NCBI GenBank assembly: GCA_011009095.1
Contig: VTPC01090938.1
Coordinates: 1 to 64,000, forward strand
From: Ignelater luminosus
Lineage: Eukaryota; Arthropoda; Insecta; Coleoptera; Elateridae
DNA: 64,000 nucleotides
Direction: 5' to 3'
The position numbers were made by a program, and so were the translations under genes. The notes under the pieces were generated by a model that did no database searches, was not told the origin of the DNA, and saw only the letters and a list, made by a program, of their open reading frames with translations. Below, one piece after another: positions 13,601-25,278 of the stretch (position 1 is the first letter of the stretch; each line of letters starts with the position of its first letter).

Positions 13601-16600
13601 CTTTCGGACGTAACGAATGCATTCACGCCTGTTTCGTTTTCAGTAAAGAAAGCTTCGGATGCAACACACGGCGTTCTATTAAAATTTCAGTCTGGTGTAA
13701 ACGATTATTTTTATTCTTCCTTGTGAATTCACATCCGCATTCGGTCGTTATTGTAGAGAATGTTTTTTGGCTTTTTTTTATTACCTTCTAGAATTTTAAT
13801 GGACTTGTGTGTTTTTGCAGGGTGTAAAAATATTAAAAAAAAGTGAGTAATAAATTCACTGGTCATGTCATGATCATGCATATTAAAACGATTAAAATAT
13901 TCGGAGTATTCAAAATTTAATTTTACCACATTTTAAATAAAATAGTTATAAGTACTATTACTATTTTACGTGCTTCTAACAACTTGTTTTAGAGGGTTTC
14001 TCTGATAATATTATCCAACTCTATTTAGTACGCAGAAGTGATATTATTACAACCTTTTCCACTTCTATTTTACTCTGATAACCTTGCTAAAACTTTCCTG
14101 AACATATATATGACCGCTCTGTTATAGTTAAAGCTGTTATTAGTAAGGAACCTCGTCATGGGAACTATTGCTAGAACTACTAAAGTTAACTAGGTCTTAC
14201 TATTTATGTATAGATTTCAAATTGTATGCAAAATAAACGACGTATTCACTATATGCAACAAATATGCTCTGTCACTGAACGTTGTCTGTGATTATCACAT
14301 ATTATTGCTAGAACTTCTTCCATTCTGTTAGGTATTTGATTACAATTCTTATAAGGTAACGTATACTGTAAACAAATAATTACTGTAGAGTCTTGGTTGC
14401 CTTGAGTCATACGTTAGGAGCTTTTGTAAGGTCAAAGTAAATTGAGCAAAATTTTATACATTAATGGATACCTAAATAACGAATATCGAAACGGTTTCCA
14501 ATGTACAGTACACCCACAACTGTTGAAAACAAGACACTTGTACCGTAAGCACGTTTTCTTAAAATCTAAGTAATCACGTTCTAAGCGTCTCTCTGTACCG
14601 TTTGATTAATTTTGAAATTATGAAAATAAAAAATTATTGTAGTGTCCCCACTATTTATTTGGTTGCCTTGGGCCGCAGGTTGAAAGTTTCATGAAGTTAA
14701 AGTAAATCGAATAAAATCCACCCAGAATAAAGAATATTAGGTAGGTTTAACAACATAAAGGTTTATGTTGCCATACCTATGCTAAAATATCCTTCTTATG
14801 GATTTCGTGACTAACAGATTAATAGAAAAAGGAACAATCAGGTGAATAATATTAAGTATAAATTAGTATTAAGAAATAATATAAGTAGAGTTCATCTTCC
14901 TTATGGGAAGCTTGCATTCTACTAAAAAATGGAAAAGTAAGATTGAAGCAATAGAAGACTTTGCTCGAATTTTTAGTATCAAGAACATGAGAAATACTCA
15001 GAAAAGTTAAAACATAAGATTGGGTTTAGAAAATCATGAACACAATTGAGTTTTTAAACATCTGTAAAATAATAGTTTGTTTAGGTTTACGTAAACGGCA
15101 ATCAAACTATGGTTTAGAAAATTCATGTCTTTCTGTTAAAACTCCCACGAATAAACCTCATCTCATACAAGAGAGAGATTCGTAATTGACGTCATTGTTA
15201 TTTATTAACATGTTACAACGAAATCTTCTTAATGCCAAAATCACAAATTTGCCTCTATTAGATTCTGACATCATTATTTAATTATTCTTTTCCATTTAAT
15301 TGGTTAACTCGATCTGTTAGGTTACAAGACATTATTCTAAGATCACAATTATTTAATATTTCGATTACATTTGGAAGCGTTTTAACTTGTCTCACCTCTA
15401 AGCACAATTTAGCAGGCCTTGCTTCAACTGAAACCACCAAAAGCAATTAGGCTTCTAAGATTACGTGTACGTACATTTAATGGATCCACGTCATCATCTG
15501 ATAATGAAATGTACTTCTAAACGCTTTAAAGTTCAAAACTAGAAATTACATTATGGAAAAACTGAGTCAGTTAATTTACAGTTTACAGAGACGAATTAAA
15601 TTAACATTATAACTCGTAAGAATTTTATAACTAACTAACTAGAGTTTTTAATGTTTTACAGATGTCTCATGTACTTTCCAACGCCAGCTCTATTAATTTA
15701 CCTTCAATTTATGTAATTAAATGTTTAAGGAGATTAGGTTTATTACGTGTAGTAAAAGAAATATATCATTAAAGAAGAATTTTATCAACTAACCGATAAA
15801 ATTAAAAATTAAGATTGATTTGATATAATTATGTTTTCCGGCAAACATTTATAGCCAGAGTATTGACAACTCGCTGTACGCTTAGCAAGCACCTACAGCA
15901 ACCGCTCGGCGGCAGTGTTTGTCAACATCATGGTTAAGCATATAGGCCACTAGTACCGCGGTTTGCATGAAACTACATTATTTTATTGCATGATGTAGCA
16001 ACTCTATTGGATTCTAAGGTGATCAATTTATTACTGTTATGCAAAATTGGCGAAAATTACAAAAAACCAAATTAAACTAAAAATCCTATCTTTGATTACT
16101 TCTAATTTACAAAGCTCTGCAAGGATTTCAAACTCGGTATCTCTTGGTTTGTAGCATTAGCGTGAGCAACTGAACTAATTGCTGTTGCTGATTTACATTT
16201 GCAATAAACAGTTTCTGTTTGTCACCAAAGTTTATAAATAGTAAGAGAAACCAAAACATATAACGTCTATGTTAATATCGAGGAAACTATAAATTAAGAA
16301 TTTGCAGACCAAATGAGTTATAAACATAAAAACAAAATTAAATAACAATTTTAAAAATGAATATAAACAAGTAATAAATAAAACAAATAGGCATCAGAAA
16401 TAAACAATAACTTACTTTTTATGAAGAGTATGAAAAATCTCTTCTGCTATATCATAGTAGTTTACAAATCTAGACTTAAATAAATCAGAAGAATAATAGG
16501 TTATTCTACAATTTGTTTATTTAATATTTTATTATTACTAGTGTTATTGTGAGGATTTAATTACTACGTTTTTACCAAAGTCTTTATAGAGCATTTCTAT

Positions 16601-17060
16601 TGTTTATACAATGCACAATGTAAAAAACAAGCACATATAATTATTACAAAGAGTACCTTACTGATCCAAACCTGCTTATAATTGAAGTATTTGGAATTAT
16701 TTAAATAAATTTAATAAATGACAAATAATGATACTGCAGCAATAGATTAATAAAATAAAAAATTAATTTGTGCAAGTATAGTGATATACAGCTTGAATGA
16801 ATTAAGTTGAGACAACTAGATAGACAACACGCGCTACATGTTCAACTATTTCATAAGCATCTTGGCTATGTGAGAGTTTTTCTTTTTTAATAAGTAGAGA
16901 TTAAAGGTGTTATTAGGTATTTTTAATAATAATGTAAAACGTGCCAAACAAGAAAACTTGAGGTTAACAACTTAATAATAACATAATAATTATACGGTAA
17001 AAAACAACAGTAACTAAAACAATAATAACAAAAAAATGTAAATTAAAATAAAAATTAGTG
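10642..17060. other. Unassigned AT-rich sequence
   Basis: There is no supportable gene. Overlapping short open frames at 13344-13929 and 11134-11392 occur on both strands with no conserved motif, as expected by chance at this base composition. A moderately GC-richer patch at 15840-15990 has a weak inverted motif near its ends (TTGACAAC and GTTTGTCAA) but no clear boundary. Confidence 0.4.
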
Positions 17061-18562
17061 ACGCAGTAAGTGTTTGAAATTCTTCCCGCCTTCTTGTTCA
17101 CACAGCTCAATCCGCTTCCACATAGAATTTCAGACACAGGCTACCATTTCGGAAATAATTGTTCTGTATGACTCGATTAATCAATCTTTCTTTAAGCCCT
17201 GTTTGTTTTCTATGGATTGTTGTTACATATTGTTTTTTACTTTATCCCCCCAAAAAAAAGTCCAACAAAATCAGATCAGGACTACCTGGAGGCCACGGAT
17301 GATCTGCTCCTTTTGTAATTAGTTTATTATTGATGTTTAGGTTGCTGGTACGTTTACGTAGCGTATAAGTGACGTGGACCGATTACAACCCATTGTCCAG
17401 TCCTTTGTCTATTGCAGCTTGGAGCTTCTAAGTTTCTTTATCTTGAGTTGCGCCAAGAACTGTCTCTTTTGTTATTGATTATCACCAGTGTAGAGTAGGC
17501 ACAAGAGAAGTCCCAAGACACTTCCTTGTGGTACTCCCGCTGATATTGGATGAAATGCGGAGAAAGCTCCTTCATGTGACACTCTGAAATTTCTTCCAGA
17601 AAGCTATAATTTTGAGGTAGCATTCTGCCCATCTTATGGATGAGACCTTGGTGCCATTCTCTGTCAAAAGCTTGTGAAACATCAAAAGACACTGCAGGAC
17701 AATATTTCTTTTCTTCTCAGGCACGGTCTATGGGGTCCAGATACCTCAGGCAGTCTGCAAGATACCTTGACCTTTATCTCGATGCTAGGCTAAATTGGAA
17801 GCATCATGCCAGACAGAAAGCTGAGCAGATTAAGCTTAAAACACGTGAAATGTATTGGTTGATTGGAAAACAATTCAAACTGAACTTAAGATTCAAGAGA
17901 ATGATTTATTAATCCATCATGAAACCCATATGAGCCTATAGAGTACAACTTTGGGAATGTACTAAGTTATCCAACCAGATGATTGTACAGAGAAGTCAAA
18001 ATAAATTTCTTCGCACATCACCAACGCTTATAGCTACGTAACCAACGAATAAATCCAATGTGTCGCCGAAGTCATACAAGAACATGCCATCAAACATAAA
18101 AAGAGACTTGAATCATACCAACGTGGAAGTCACTCAACTCTTAGACACCAATCAAGAAGCAAGAAGACAGAAGCATTTTTACACTAGGACTAAATTAACG
18201 TAACTTAAATTGGTACTTTTCATAATACAAAATTGATGTTTAGATTTAAGTAATTTCTTGAACAGGTCGCCATCATTTTGAAATCACATCCTTTGTATTA
18301 TGTTAAAAAAAATATCTTCCAAAATCACATGCAAATGATTGATTAAAAAATCTAGATACATTTCCCCATTTAAATGGCCTTCAAAGAAATATGGATCTAT
18401 AATGAAATCATCAAGCGTACCACACATTACATTCACGCTATAAACTCTTTGAAAATGAGTTTTATCTAATTCAGTGTGGATTCTCCTGGGCATAGTAATG
18501 ACAGTTATGCCTGTTGAGGGACCCATTATTACTGAATATTGCTTCGGCGGAAAACAACACAT
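17060..18562 (-). pseudogene. IS630/Tc1-like DDE transposase remnant split by a LINE
   Basis: This is a minus-strand remnant of the DDE transposase type common in arthropods and often annotated with an N-terminal HTH (DUF4817-like). Reading from 18562 leftward, a block before the insertion carries RRIHTELDKTHFQRVYSVNV, a middle stretch (DDFIIDPYFFEG, LNGEMYLDFLINHLHVILED) and FQNDG, the place of the second catalytic aspartate. The gene resumes at 17340 with INNKLITKGADHPWPPGSPD and LILLDFF, the third catalytic block (family consensus WPPRSPDLTPLDFF), and decays into a C-terminal part near 17070 with stops in frame. A LINE at 17341-18231 lies between the halves, with a 12-bp duplication of transposase sequence on each side. 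Everything upstream of the first catalytic residue is missing or unreadable. The superfamily is inferred from motif order. Confidence 0.75.
17341..18231. mobile_element. Jockey-type LINE copy with 5' inversion and 12-bp target duplication
   Basis: This is a 5'-truncated jockey-clade LINE in two opposed parts. The left part (about 17341-17717) reads on the minus strand: KKYCPAV, FDVSQAFDREWHQGLIHKM, then a decayed GVPQGSVLG block and SVHVTYTLRKRTS. The right part (about 17718-18231) reads on the plus strand and continues the protein: a VQIPQA-like piece, YLDLYLDARLNWKHH, KTREMYWLIGKQ, then the QNKFLRT block. The two parts are nearly contiguous in the jockey protein, so this is one copy whose 5' end flipped during integration. 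ATTGATGTTTAG occurs at both borders (17329-17340 and 18232-18243). The reading frames contain stops and frame changes. Confidence 0.85.
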
Positions 18563-18887
18563 ACTTTAAAAACTGCAACTCAGCAGTCAATTTATTTCTT
18601 AAAAACTGACAATAACTAATTCTATATTCCTAATCATTTTCATTCAGATGCTGTACCGGAATAACAATGCAAGTAAGTATTTCTACTACAAATGAAAAAA
18701 TGCATTTGTAATTGGCAAACTTCAAGCCCCAAAACTTCGTATTAAGCGTATCTACGACCGCAACTCTGCTGAATTCAGTAGGGAAATTACCAAAGTTGTT
18801 TAATTTTTAAATTACTAATATTGTCAATGGCAATGCACGTTTGTTATATCGATGTGCATGCTGTGTAAGCAGTATACATCATATGTA
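18244..18887. other. Flank between the split transposase and the mariner
   Basis: The first 320 bases belong to the transposase remnant described above. From about 18563 to 18885 I see no further conserved block on either strand. Confidence 0.4.
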
Positions 18888-20155
18888 CGAGGGTGGTCTG
18901 ATAAGTTTCCGACCTAACAAAGATACAAGACATTTTTTCTGAATTTTTTTTTTATTTTTCAACACAGTCTCCTTGTAACTCTACACACTTTTCCCAGCGA
19001 TGCTCCCATCTTTGTAACCCGTCCAAATAGTACTCGGCATTTTTCTCTGCAAAATAATTGTTCACGAAGGTGATTGCCTCTTCATTTGACGAAAATCTTT
19101 GTCCTCCGAGCGCAGTTTTTAGATGAGGGAACAAAAAGAAGTCGCTTGGGGCTAGATCTGGTGAGTAAGGCGGATGGTCAAGCAGTTCAAACCGTAATTC
19201 GTGGATTTTCGCCATGGCAACCGCTGAGGTGTGAGACGGTGCGTTGTCTTGGTGAAACAGGATTTTCTTTTTCTTTTCTGCCTTCAGCTTGTCAAGTAAT
19301 GATGCATAGTATGCTCCTGTAATAGTTTTTCCTTTTTGAAGATAATCGATTAAAATAACTCCATGACTATCCCAAAAAAACAGTCGCCATCACTTTCCAG
19401 CAGAAAAAACAGTTTTTGCTTTTTTTGGAGCCGGTTCCCCCTTTGCAGTCCACTGTTTGGACTGTATTTTTGTTTCGGGCGTATAATGGTGTATCCAAGT
19501 TTCATCTACAGTAATTAATCGGCGCCAAAACTCGGATTTATTTCGCCTAAACTGCGCCAAAATAGCGTTGGAAATATTCATTCGAACACGTTTTTGGTCT
19601 AACGTGAGCAAACGCGGCACCCAACGCGCGGACAGCTTTCTCATGCCTAAATGTTGATTTAATATGTGACAAACACGTTCTTTTGACATGTTCATAACCT
19701 CTGCTATCTCTCTCACTTTAATTCGGCGGTCGTCTAGCACCATTTGGTGAACTTTTGCGATGTTTTCGTCGGTAGTTGCAGTTTTTGGAGGTCCCGAACG
19801 TTCATCGTCTCCCAAGCTCTTACGGCCACGTTTACATTCAGCAGCCCAAAATTTCACTGTGGTAAATTATGGTGCAGAGTCTCCATACACAGAATCCAAC
19901 TCATCTTTTATTTGCGAAGGCGTATTGCCTTTCAAAAACAAATATTTAATGACAGCTCGATACTCGATTTTGTCCATTTTCACAAAAAAATTCACATCAA
20001 CTCACTCAAACGACTGTTACATAGAAACGGCGCGTCCAGAATGGCTGAAACTTTGGTGAGTAACTGTCAACAGATGAACAACGAAATTCAGTAGCTTTTA
20101 TTTACGAGTGCTGCCATCTTCACGTTGAGGTCGAAAACTTTTCAGACCACCCTCG
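18888..20155 (-). mobile_element. Mariner, irritans-like family, copy 1
   Basis: A 1268-bp mariner on the minus strand, flanked by TA at 18886-18887 and 20156-20157. Inverted ends of about 28 bp start CGAGGGTGGTCTGA at the left and, read from the right, CGAGGGTGGTCTGAAAAG. Copies 2 (31775-33070) and 3 (48276-49507) belong to the same family and share most bases. Confidence 0.95.
18952..19977 (-). pseudogene. Mariner transposase, dead (copy 1)
   Basis: This was a DD34D mariner transposase, which cuts and pastes the element at TA sites. I place the start at the ATG at 19977 (MDKIEYRAV), matching the other two copies. The first catalytic residue is in TVDETWIHHY, the second in HQDNAPSH, and the third in PPYSPDLAPSDFFLF; all three are kept. 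The N-terminal HTH region (GNTPSQIKDELDSVYGDSAP) ends in a nonsense codon at 19867-19869, where the other copies have serine. A one-base loss near 19398 and a one-base gain near 19377 offset each other, leaving a short out-of-frame stretch with a stop. A 24-bp in-frame deletion lies near 19270. It resembles the irritans-type mariners but I cannot fix the exact subfamily. Confidence 0.92.
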
Positions 20156-20157
20156 TA

Positions 20158-23100
20158 GACGACGCGATGTCAGATAAGAACATGAAGTGGTCGTCGTCAT
20201 CAGCAACGTTAAATAAAGTGATAAGGAGCTTCTAGTGCTGAAGTAGGCACAGACTAAAAATTGAATTTAGATATTACAAATTGATAATTGATAAAGCAAT
20301 AAAATATCAATCAATTAATGTTAAAAAGCAGTTATATACCTTTTATGAAACAAAATGACTCTGTAGCTAAATCTTTTATAAAGCAACTTTATTACTCTGT
20401 TCATGTTTTTTCCAGTCGAATTTAAAGCGTCAGGCTATTTATGGCCAGGTAAAGTGCTCACATTTTTAAATATTTCGTTGCATACGTACTAATCGCTGTC
20501 TTAAACAGTAAAATGCGTTTAGTATTACGGTAACTCCCGCACACGCGTTTAATTTTTGATGCAGGACTATTATAATAACTGAGCCTGGCGTGCAAATAAA
20601 GCGCCATTTCTGAAAATTTAAGACAATTCAAATTTGAAGGATTAAAGCATATGGGAATTTAACGTAAGCATTCGTAGGAAGTTATAAAACACTTTTTTAA
20701 TGCCGATAAATAATATAATACTTCTAATATAAAATTTTGTGAGTTACTCTGCGATAGATTTCATTTAATAAATCGAATTTTTTACAGGCACAAACTGAAG
20801 AAATTCGTACGATAAAAACGCGTGAAATGACAACTGGATAGAATATTTTATGCACTCCCCAAGCTATAATGTTCGTTTTCCCTCTTCGCTATAAATTATG
20901 CGTTAATAACTGACATCTGTGCTTAAGAATGTTAGTAGTTACTAATACGGACGTTACCGCGTTACAGCAATTTTTAAATTCGTACTCAAAAGTGGCTACG
21001 ACGAAATTGTTAAAATTCTCTAAGGTGAATAATGCATTCTGATCACGTGATGCTGGTTTGTGCCTTTTAACAATAAATCCAAAACTCAAACCTAAATGTC
21101 GCTATATATCTTAACTAAATGAAGATTTGTTTTAAACATGTGGGTAACAAATTTTCATTTTTCCCGATAGATGGTGCTTGTGGTGCGAATTAATTTTGAT
21201 AGCGATTCCCACAGAAAATCGACAATAATTTTCTAGAAGTAGCACTGAAGGAAAGATACTTCTTTCTTATTCGTATGTTATAACTTATCTATCAAATATC
21301 GTTTTTCTTGATGAAACTGTAAGAAATAAAATATGAATAACTTCCAATAAGAACTTTCATTTTTAGTTTCGGCTTAGTATTTTAGAGGATACTGCTATCA
21401 GTTATTTTCTTGCGTTTGATCTTTTCGTGAGTTGACGTATTTCCAAATTTTTATTTAGTCTTTAGTTAGTGTTGATGGAAAACGTTTTTTATAGGTTATT
21501 CCTTATTTCTACATTTTATAAAGCACTAATCTAATAAGAGTAATAATCCTTTTAAAATTGCTCTAATAAACTATTAAAATTAATGAACGAGAAAAGGCCG
21601 TTTTTCAATTACTAAAAGCAAAAAGTAATTCCTTAATTTTAACGAGTTTAATGAGATTTCAACCTCATTATAAAGGTGTTTTTGTTAGGGTTTCCGCGCT
21701 GCGTTATTGTTATTTAATACTCACTTAGCTTGTTAGAAAATCCCAGCTGTATGAAGTACTTAAATTTTTATTAAAACCACTCCCTTTTAATTTTCTAACA
21801 GCTTTTCTCTTCGAATTATGCTTTTATTAAGCCAAATTCTCTAGATGTAATTAATCGAAAATTCAGTTTTGATTAACTTTTAAATAAAGAAGTATACACA
21901 TCACAACAATTATTAATCTTTGTTTTGATATAGTTATTTGCTTTGAAAACAGAGATTTATTCAAATATTTATTTAATTTTATCACACATATGGAAATCTA
22001 GTTGATGATTACCTAGAAGATTATTCAACGTATTGATTTAACGTACTACATATATAACAGTGTTATCTGATAGAACTTTACTTACATAGACTTACTTTTG
22101 TTAGCTTACTATGTAAGTTATTTATACAGTTATTATTATAATACTGGAAGAAAAACTAAACACTAATCTAATACCTATATAAGACGTAGATAATTTATCA
22201 GGAAAGATCGCATTAAAAAAATTAGAAACCACTTGCTTACAAATGTTGTAAGAAGCAATTTCAGCATTTCTTAAAAGAAATGTTTGTTTAAACTGTCTTA
22301 CAACAACAATTTCCAAATTCTTATTGTACGACTAGTCCAAACTATAAAATTCATATTGTTCCAGTTAGCATTTTACCTTTCTAAAATTCTGCAAAATAAA
22401 AATGCATTGAATCTTTCTTTCTAACCATCAGTAGTTTTTTATTTGGGCTTCTTCATGCAAATAGAAATTGAAAAATTAACTTTGAGAAAAAAACTCAAAC
22501 ACCTTATTGCGTTATAAAACAAGAAGCTAATGTCAAATATCTCCTAGAAAAATATAAAAATAAAGCAAATAAAGCAGGATTTTTCTTATCTCGAGGAAAT
22601 AGGCTAGAGTGGGTACTTCAGAAGGCAAAACCACGTTCGCCCTAGCAGAAGTTTGGAGCAGCTGAATCACAGAAAATATAATTGTCGCAGGACCAATATT
22701 CTACATACTCATCCCACTAATTAGAGATCAATTTCCAAATTGGAATCAATCCGGCTGAGATAAACTCGACGCGATCCGAAAACACGTGATGGCTTTCTGG
22801 GCTAGCCCGAAAAGTTCAAGAAACCAGAAAAGTCTGATTGACCCGAAAGGCCCGATGGGTCCGACCGGCCCAAAGAGTCCGATCTGCTTTTAAATTAAGA
22901 CTTGACTCGAGGCTTGAAAGAGAGCCTTACCAAAAGATTCCATTCATCCAAGCTTGTATTCAAGATATCTACTGTTTTAGATGCTATGTCCAATTCAAAT
23001 TTACATATATTAAAAATGTTTCTAAACGTTAGATATAGTTGGGAAAATTCCAGACAGTAAATTAACACACCACATTCTGTTTTGCATTTTGGTAATTATT

Positions 23101-25276
23101 CCACTTGCTCAGTGGATTTTCTCGTACTTTTTGCTTTTGAAATACGTTGGATGCTCTTGTGTATTTTTGAACATCTGTATATCTAATACTTATAATTTAG
23201 CCTGAATACTTTAGGTAGGTCTAATAAAAAACTGTTGGTTATCTTTTGTATTTTAAAGATTTCCATACATGCGCCCTTATATTTTTTTGTCGTTCTTATT
23301 TAATCGAGTTCTAGACAATATAGCAAGATTAGTTCGTGTTCAAAATCATTATTATGACGCTTTTTTCCCTTGAAAGAGTCCGAGTTATATTTATACGTTT
23401 GTGCTCTCTTGATACTCTTTAGGTACAGATTCGATAAATGTTTTTATATTTCTTTCACAAAGATCACTAACTAACTACAATGGAAATCAGTCAAGAAGTC
23501 TTGTACAGTCAAAATAATCAAACTTATAAATAACAAAAATTAGATAAAAACAGAGATTTATTTAAACAGTATAAGTCTTTCCAGGACTTTAAAACTGAAT
23601 CTGTCGTATTTGGTTGAATGATAGGTAGGAATAATTATGAATCAGCTTTGATTTTGGAACAGATTTTGCGCAATTCAGGCAAAAAAGAAAAAGAAAAGAA
23701 AAAAAGATGTTTCTGAATGGAATCTATGCGTTGTGATAATCTCTTTTTGATTTCAATTTAGAAATTTATGTTCTGATGTAGTGGTGATGAAACCTGTCTC
23801 GCATGCTGTAAACGGCACAGAATGAAGCCACACTGGACTGACGTGAGATCGAGCCTGGAATTGGGAAGAATTCTCTCGTGTCTGAAATCAAATTCACGGG
23901 GCTCTATGACCTAATATTTAATACTTGAAACAGGCTTAAAAAGTTACTTACTCGAATAACACAAAGTTAATGCTCGTTTAAATCACAATTCGTCTTTGAA
24001 AGATTTACCTCGTTTGAGTCGCAGGTGTCAAAATACTTTAAGCTCAGGCGAGGATACACACATAAAATAATAAACAACAAGTTTGCCGTATAATTCTATT
24101 TAATGCAAAAAAAAGCTACAAGTACATCAAAAAGAAAAGTTAAACACCAGTGTTTTCATTTTAAAATCTGGGGAAAATCACAAGCCTCAAAGGCAAGCTT
24201 ATTATCTATTGATAATGCACAAGCAAAGTACATAAAATTCAAATCAATCAGAGTAATTTATTGCAATCCACAACAAGAAAAAAGTAATATAAACAGATGT
24301 ATAAAGTTTTAAATCTTATTTTATCATTACACTCAGGTCGGGATGACGTCACCCTGATTTTATTAGAACTTACAGCTAAACTTATTCTTAATAAGGTAAA
24401 TATCGACAAAACCAAAATGTAATGATCTTTTTTTTCATTTTAAATAAGAAGGTGAGCACACCATAATCTTATCCCATCTTATGATGCAATATTGCCTCTT
24501 TGAATTTCCGATCCACGAATTATCTGAATACGGAATCACACCAGATTTCTGTATTGTGAATATTAGAATTTTTATTTGATTCATTCACAGGATTTATCTA
24601 GTTTCACAGAGTTTTCCAGATGCTAGAACCAAGCGATGAAGCACAATATCTAAAATCGATGAATATAATGATTCAGCAAGATTTAACGACGACTAATTTT
24701 CATTAAGACTCCACAAAGGATGAATAAATTATATCCACTAACTATCACCAAAATAGCAACGACCTGTTGCTTCAAGATCAATGTAAATGCTAATACTCCG
24801 CTCGCGTGGTAAAAATGACAAACGTCAGGAAAAAAATGTAATACAGTTACGCGCTGAATTCAAAACACTGGAGAGACTGAACCTATAAAAATTAATTTAA
24901 AAGGGTGATCAATGATTTTCGACCTTTATTTTACTTTTTTTATTTAAATTAGAAATTTTAAAAGATTATCACATGAAAATAAGATTCTTGTAAGAGAAAA
25001 CAAAAAACATCTGAAGATATTAAAATATGGGAATAGTTCAAGATTACTCCTCAGGGGTATTGTTGTTCCCGTACCAACTTAAACCAAATTATTTTTTGCG
25101 GAATTTCAGAATTTTATTATGAAAAGTAACAAACCGTTACATGCTCAAAGTGAAGAAACAACAGCAGCAAAATAAAATTAATAAAATAAAATAAAGGAAG
25201 ATTTTTATTTATCCCATACAACTTTTTATTATAGGTAGTGGAACACCGATCTCGTTAGCTCACATGTTCAAGTCTA
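20158..25276. other. Unassigned AT-rich sequence
   Basis: No supportable gene. A short GC-richer, purine-biased stretch at 22780-22890 has repeated GGCCCGA/GGTCCGA-like words. A possible SINE remnant near 23770-23905 is listed separately. The 69-codon frame at 24103-24312 is lysine-rich and looks like chance. Confidence 0.4.
23770..23905 (+). repeat. Possible tRNA-derived SINE remnant
   Basis: A tRNA-like A-box-like string (GTAGTGGTGATGAAACC) is followed by CTCGCATGCTGTAAACGG, wording typical of tRNA-derived insect SINE heads, and a B-box-like GATCGAGCC about 70 bases on. The spacing is longer than in a real tRNA and I see no tail or target duplication, so this is tentative. Confidence 0.3.
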
Positions 25277-25278
25277 TA

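Noticed and set aside
17074-17322. 82-codon plus-strand frame
   Set aside because: Antisense to the transposase remnant, whose motifs read clearly on the minus strand.
22800-22890. A frame reading with Gly-Pro triplets (GPMGPTGP), collagen-like
   Set aside because: Only three Gly-X-Y triplets, no signal peptide, no continuation and no splice context; more likely low-complexity GGCCCGA-type repetition.
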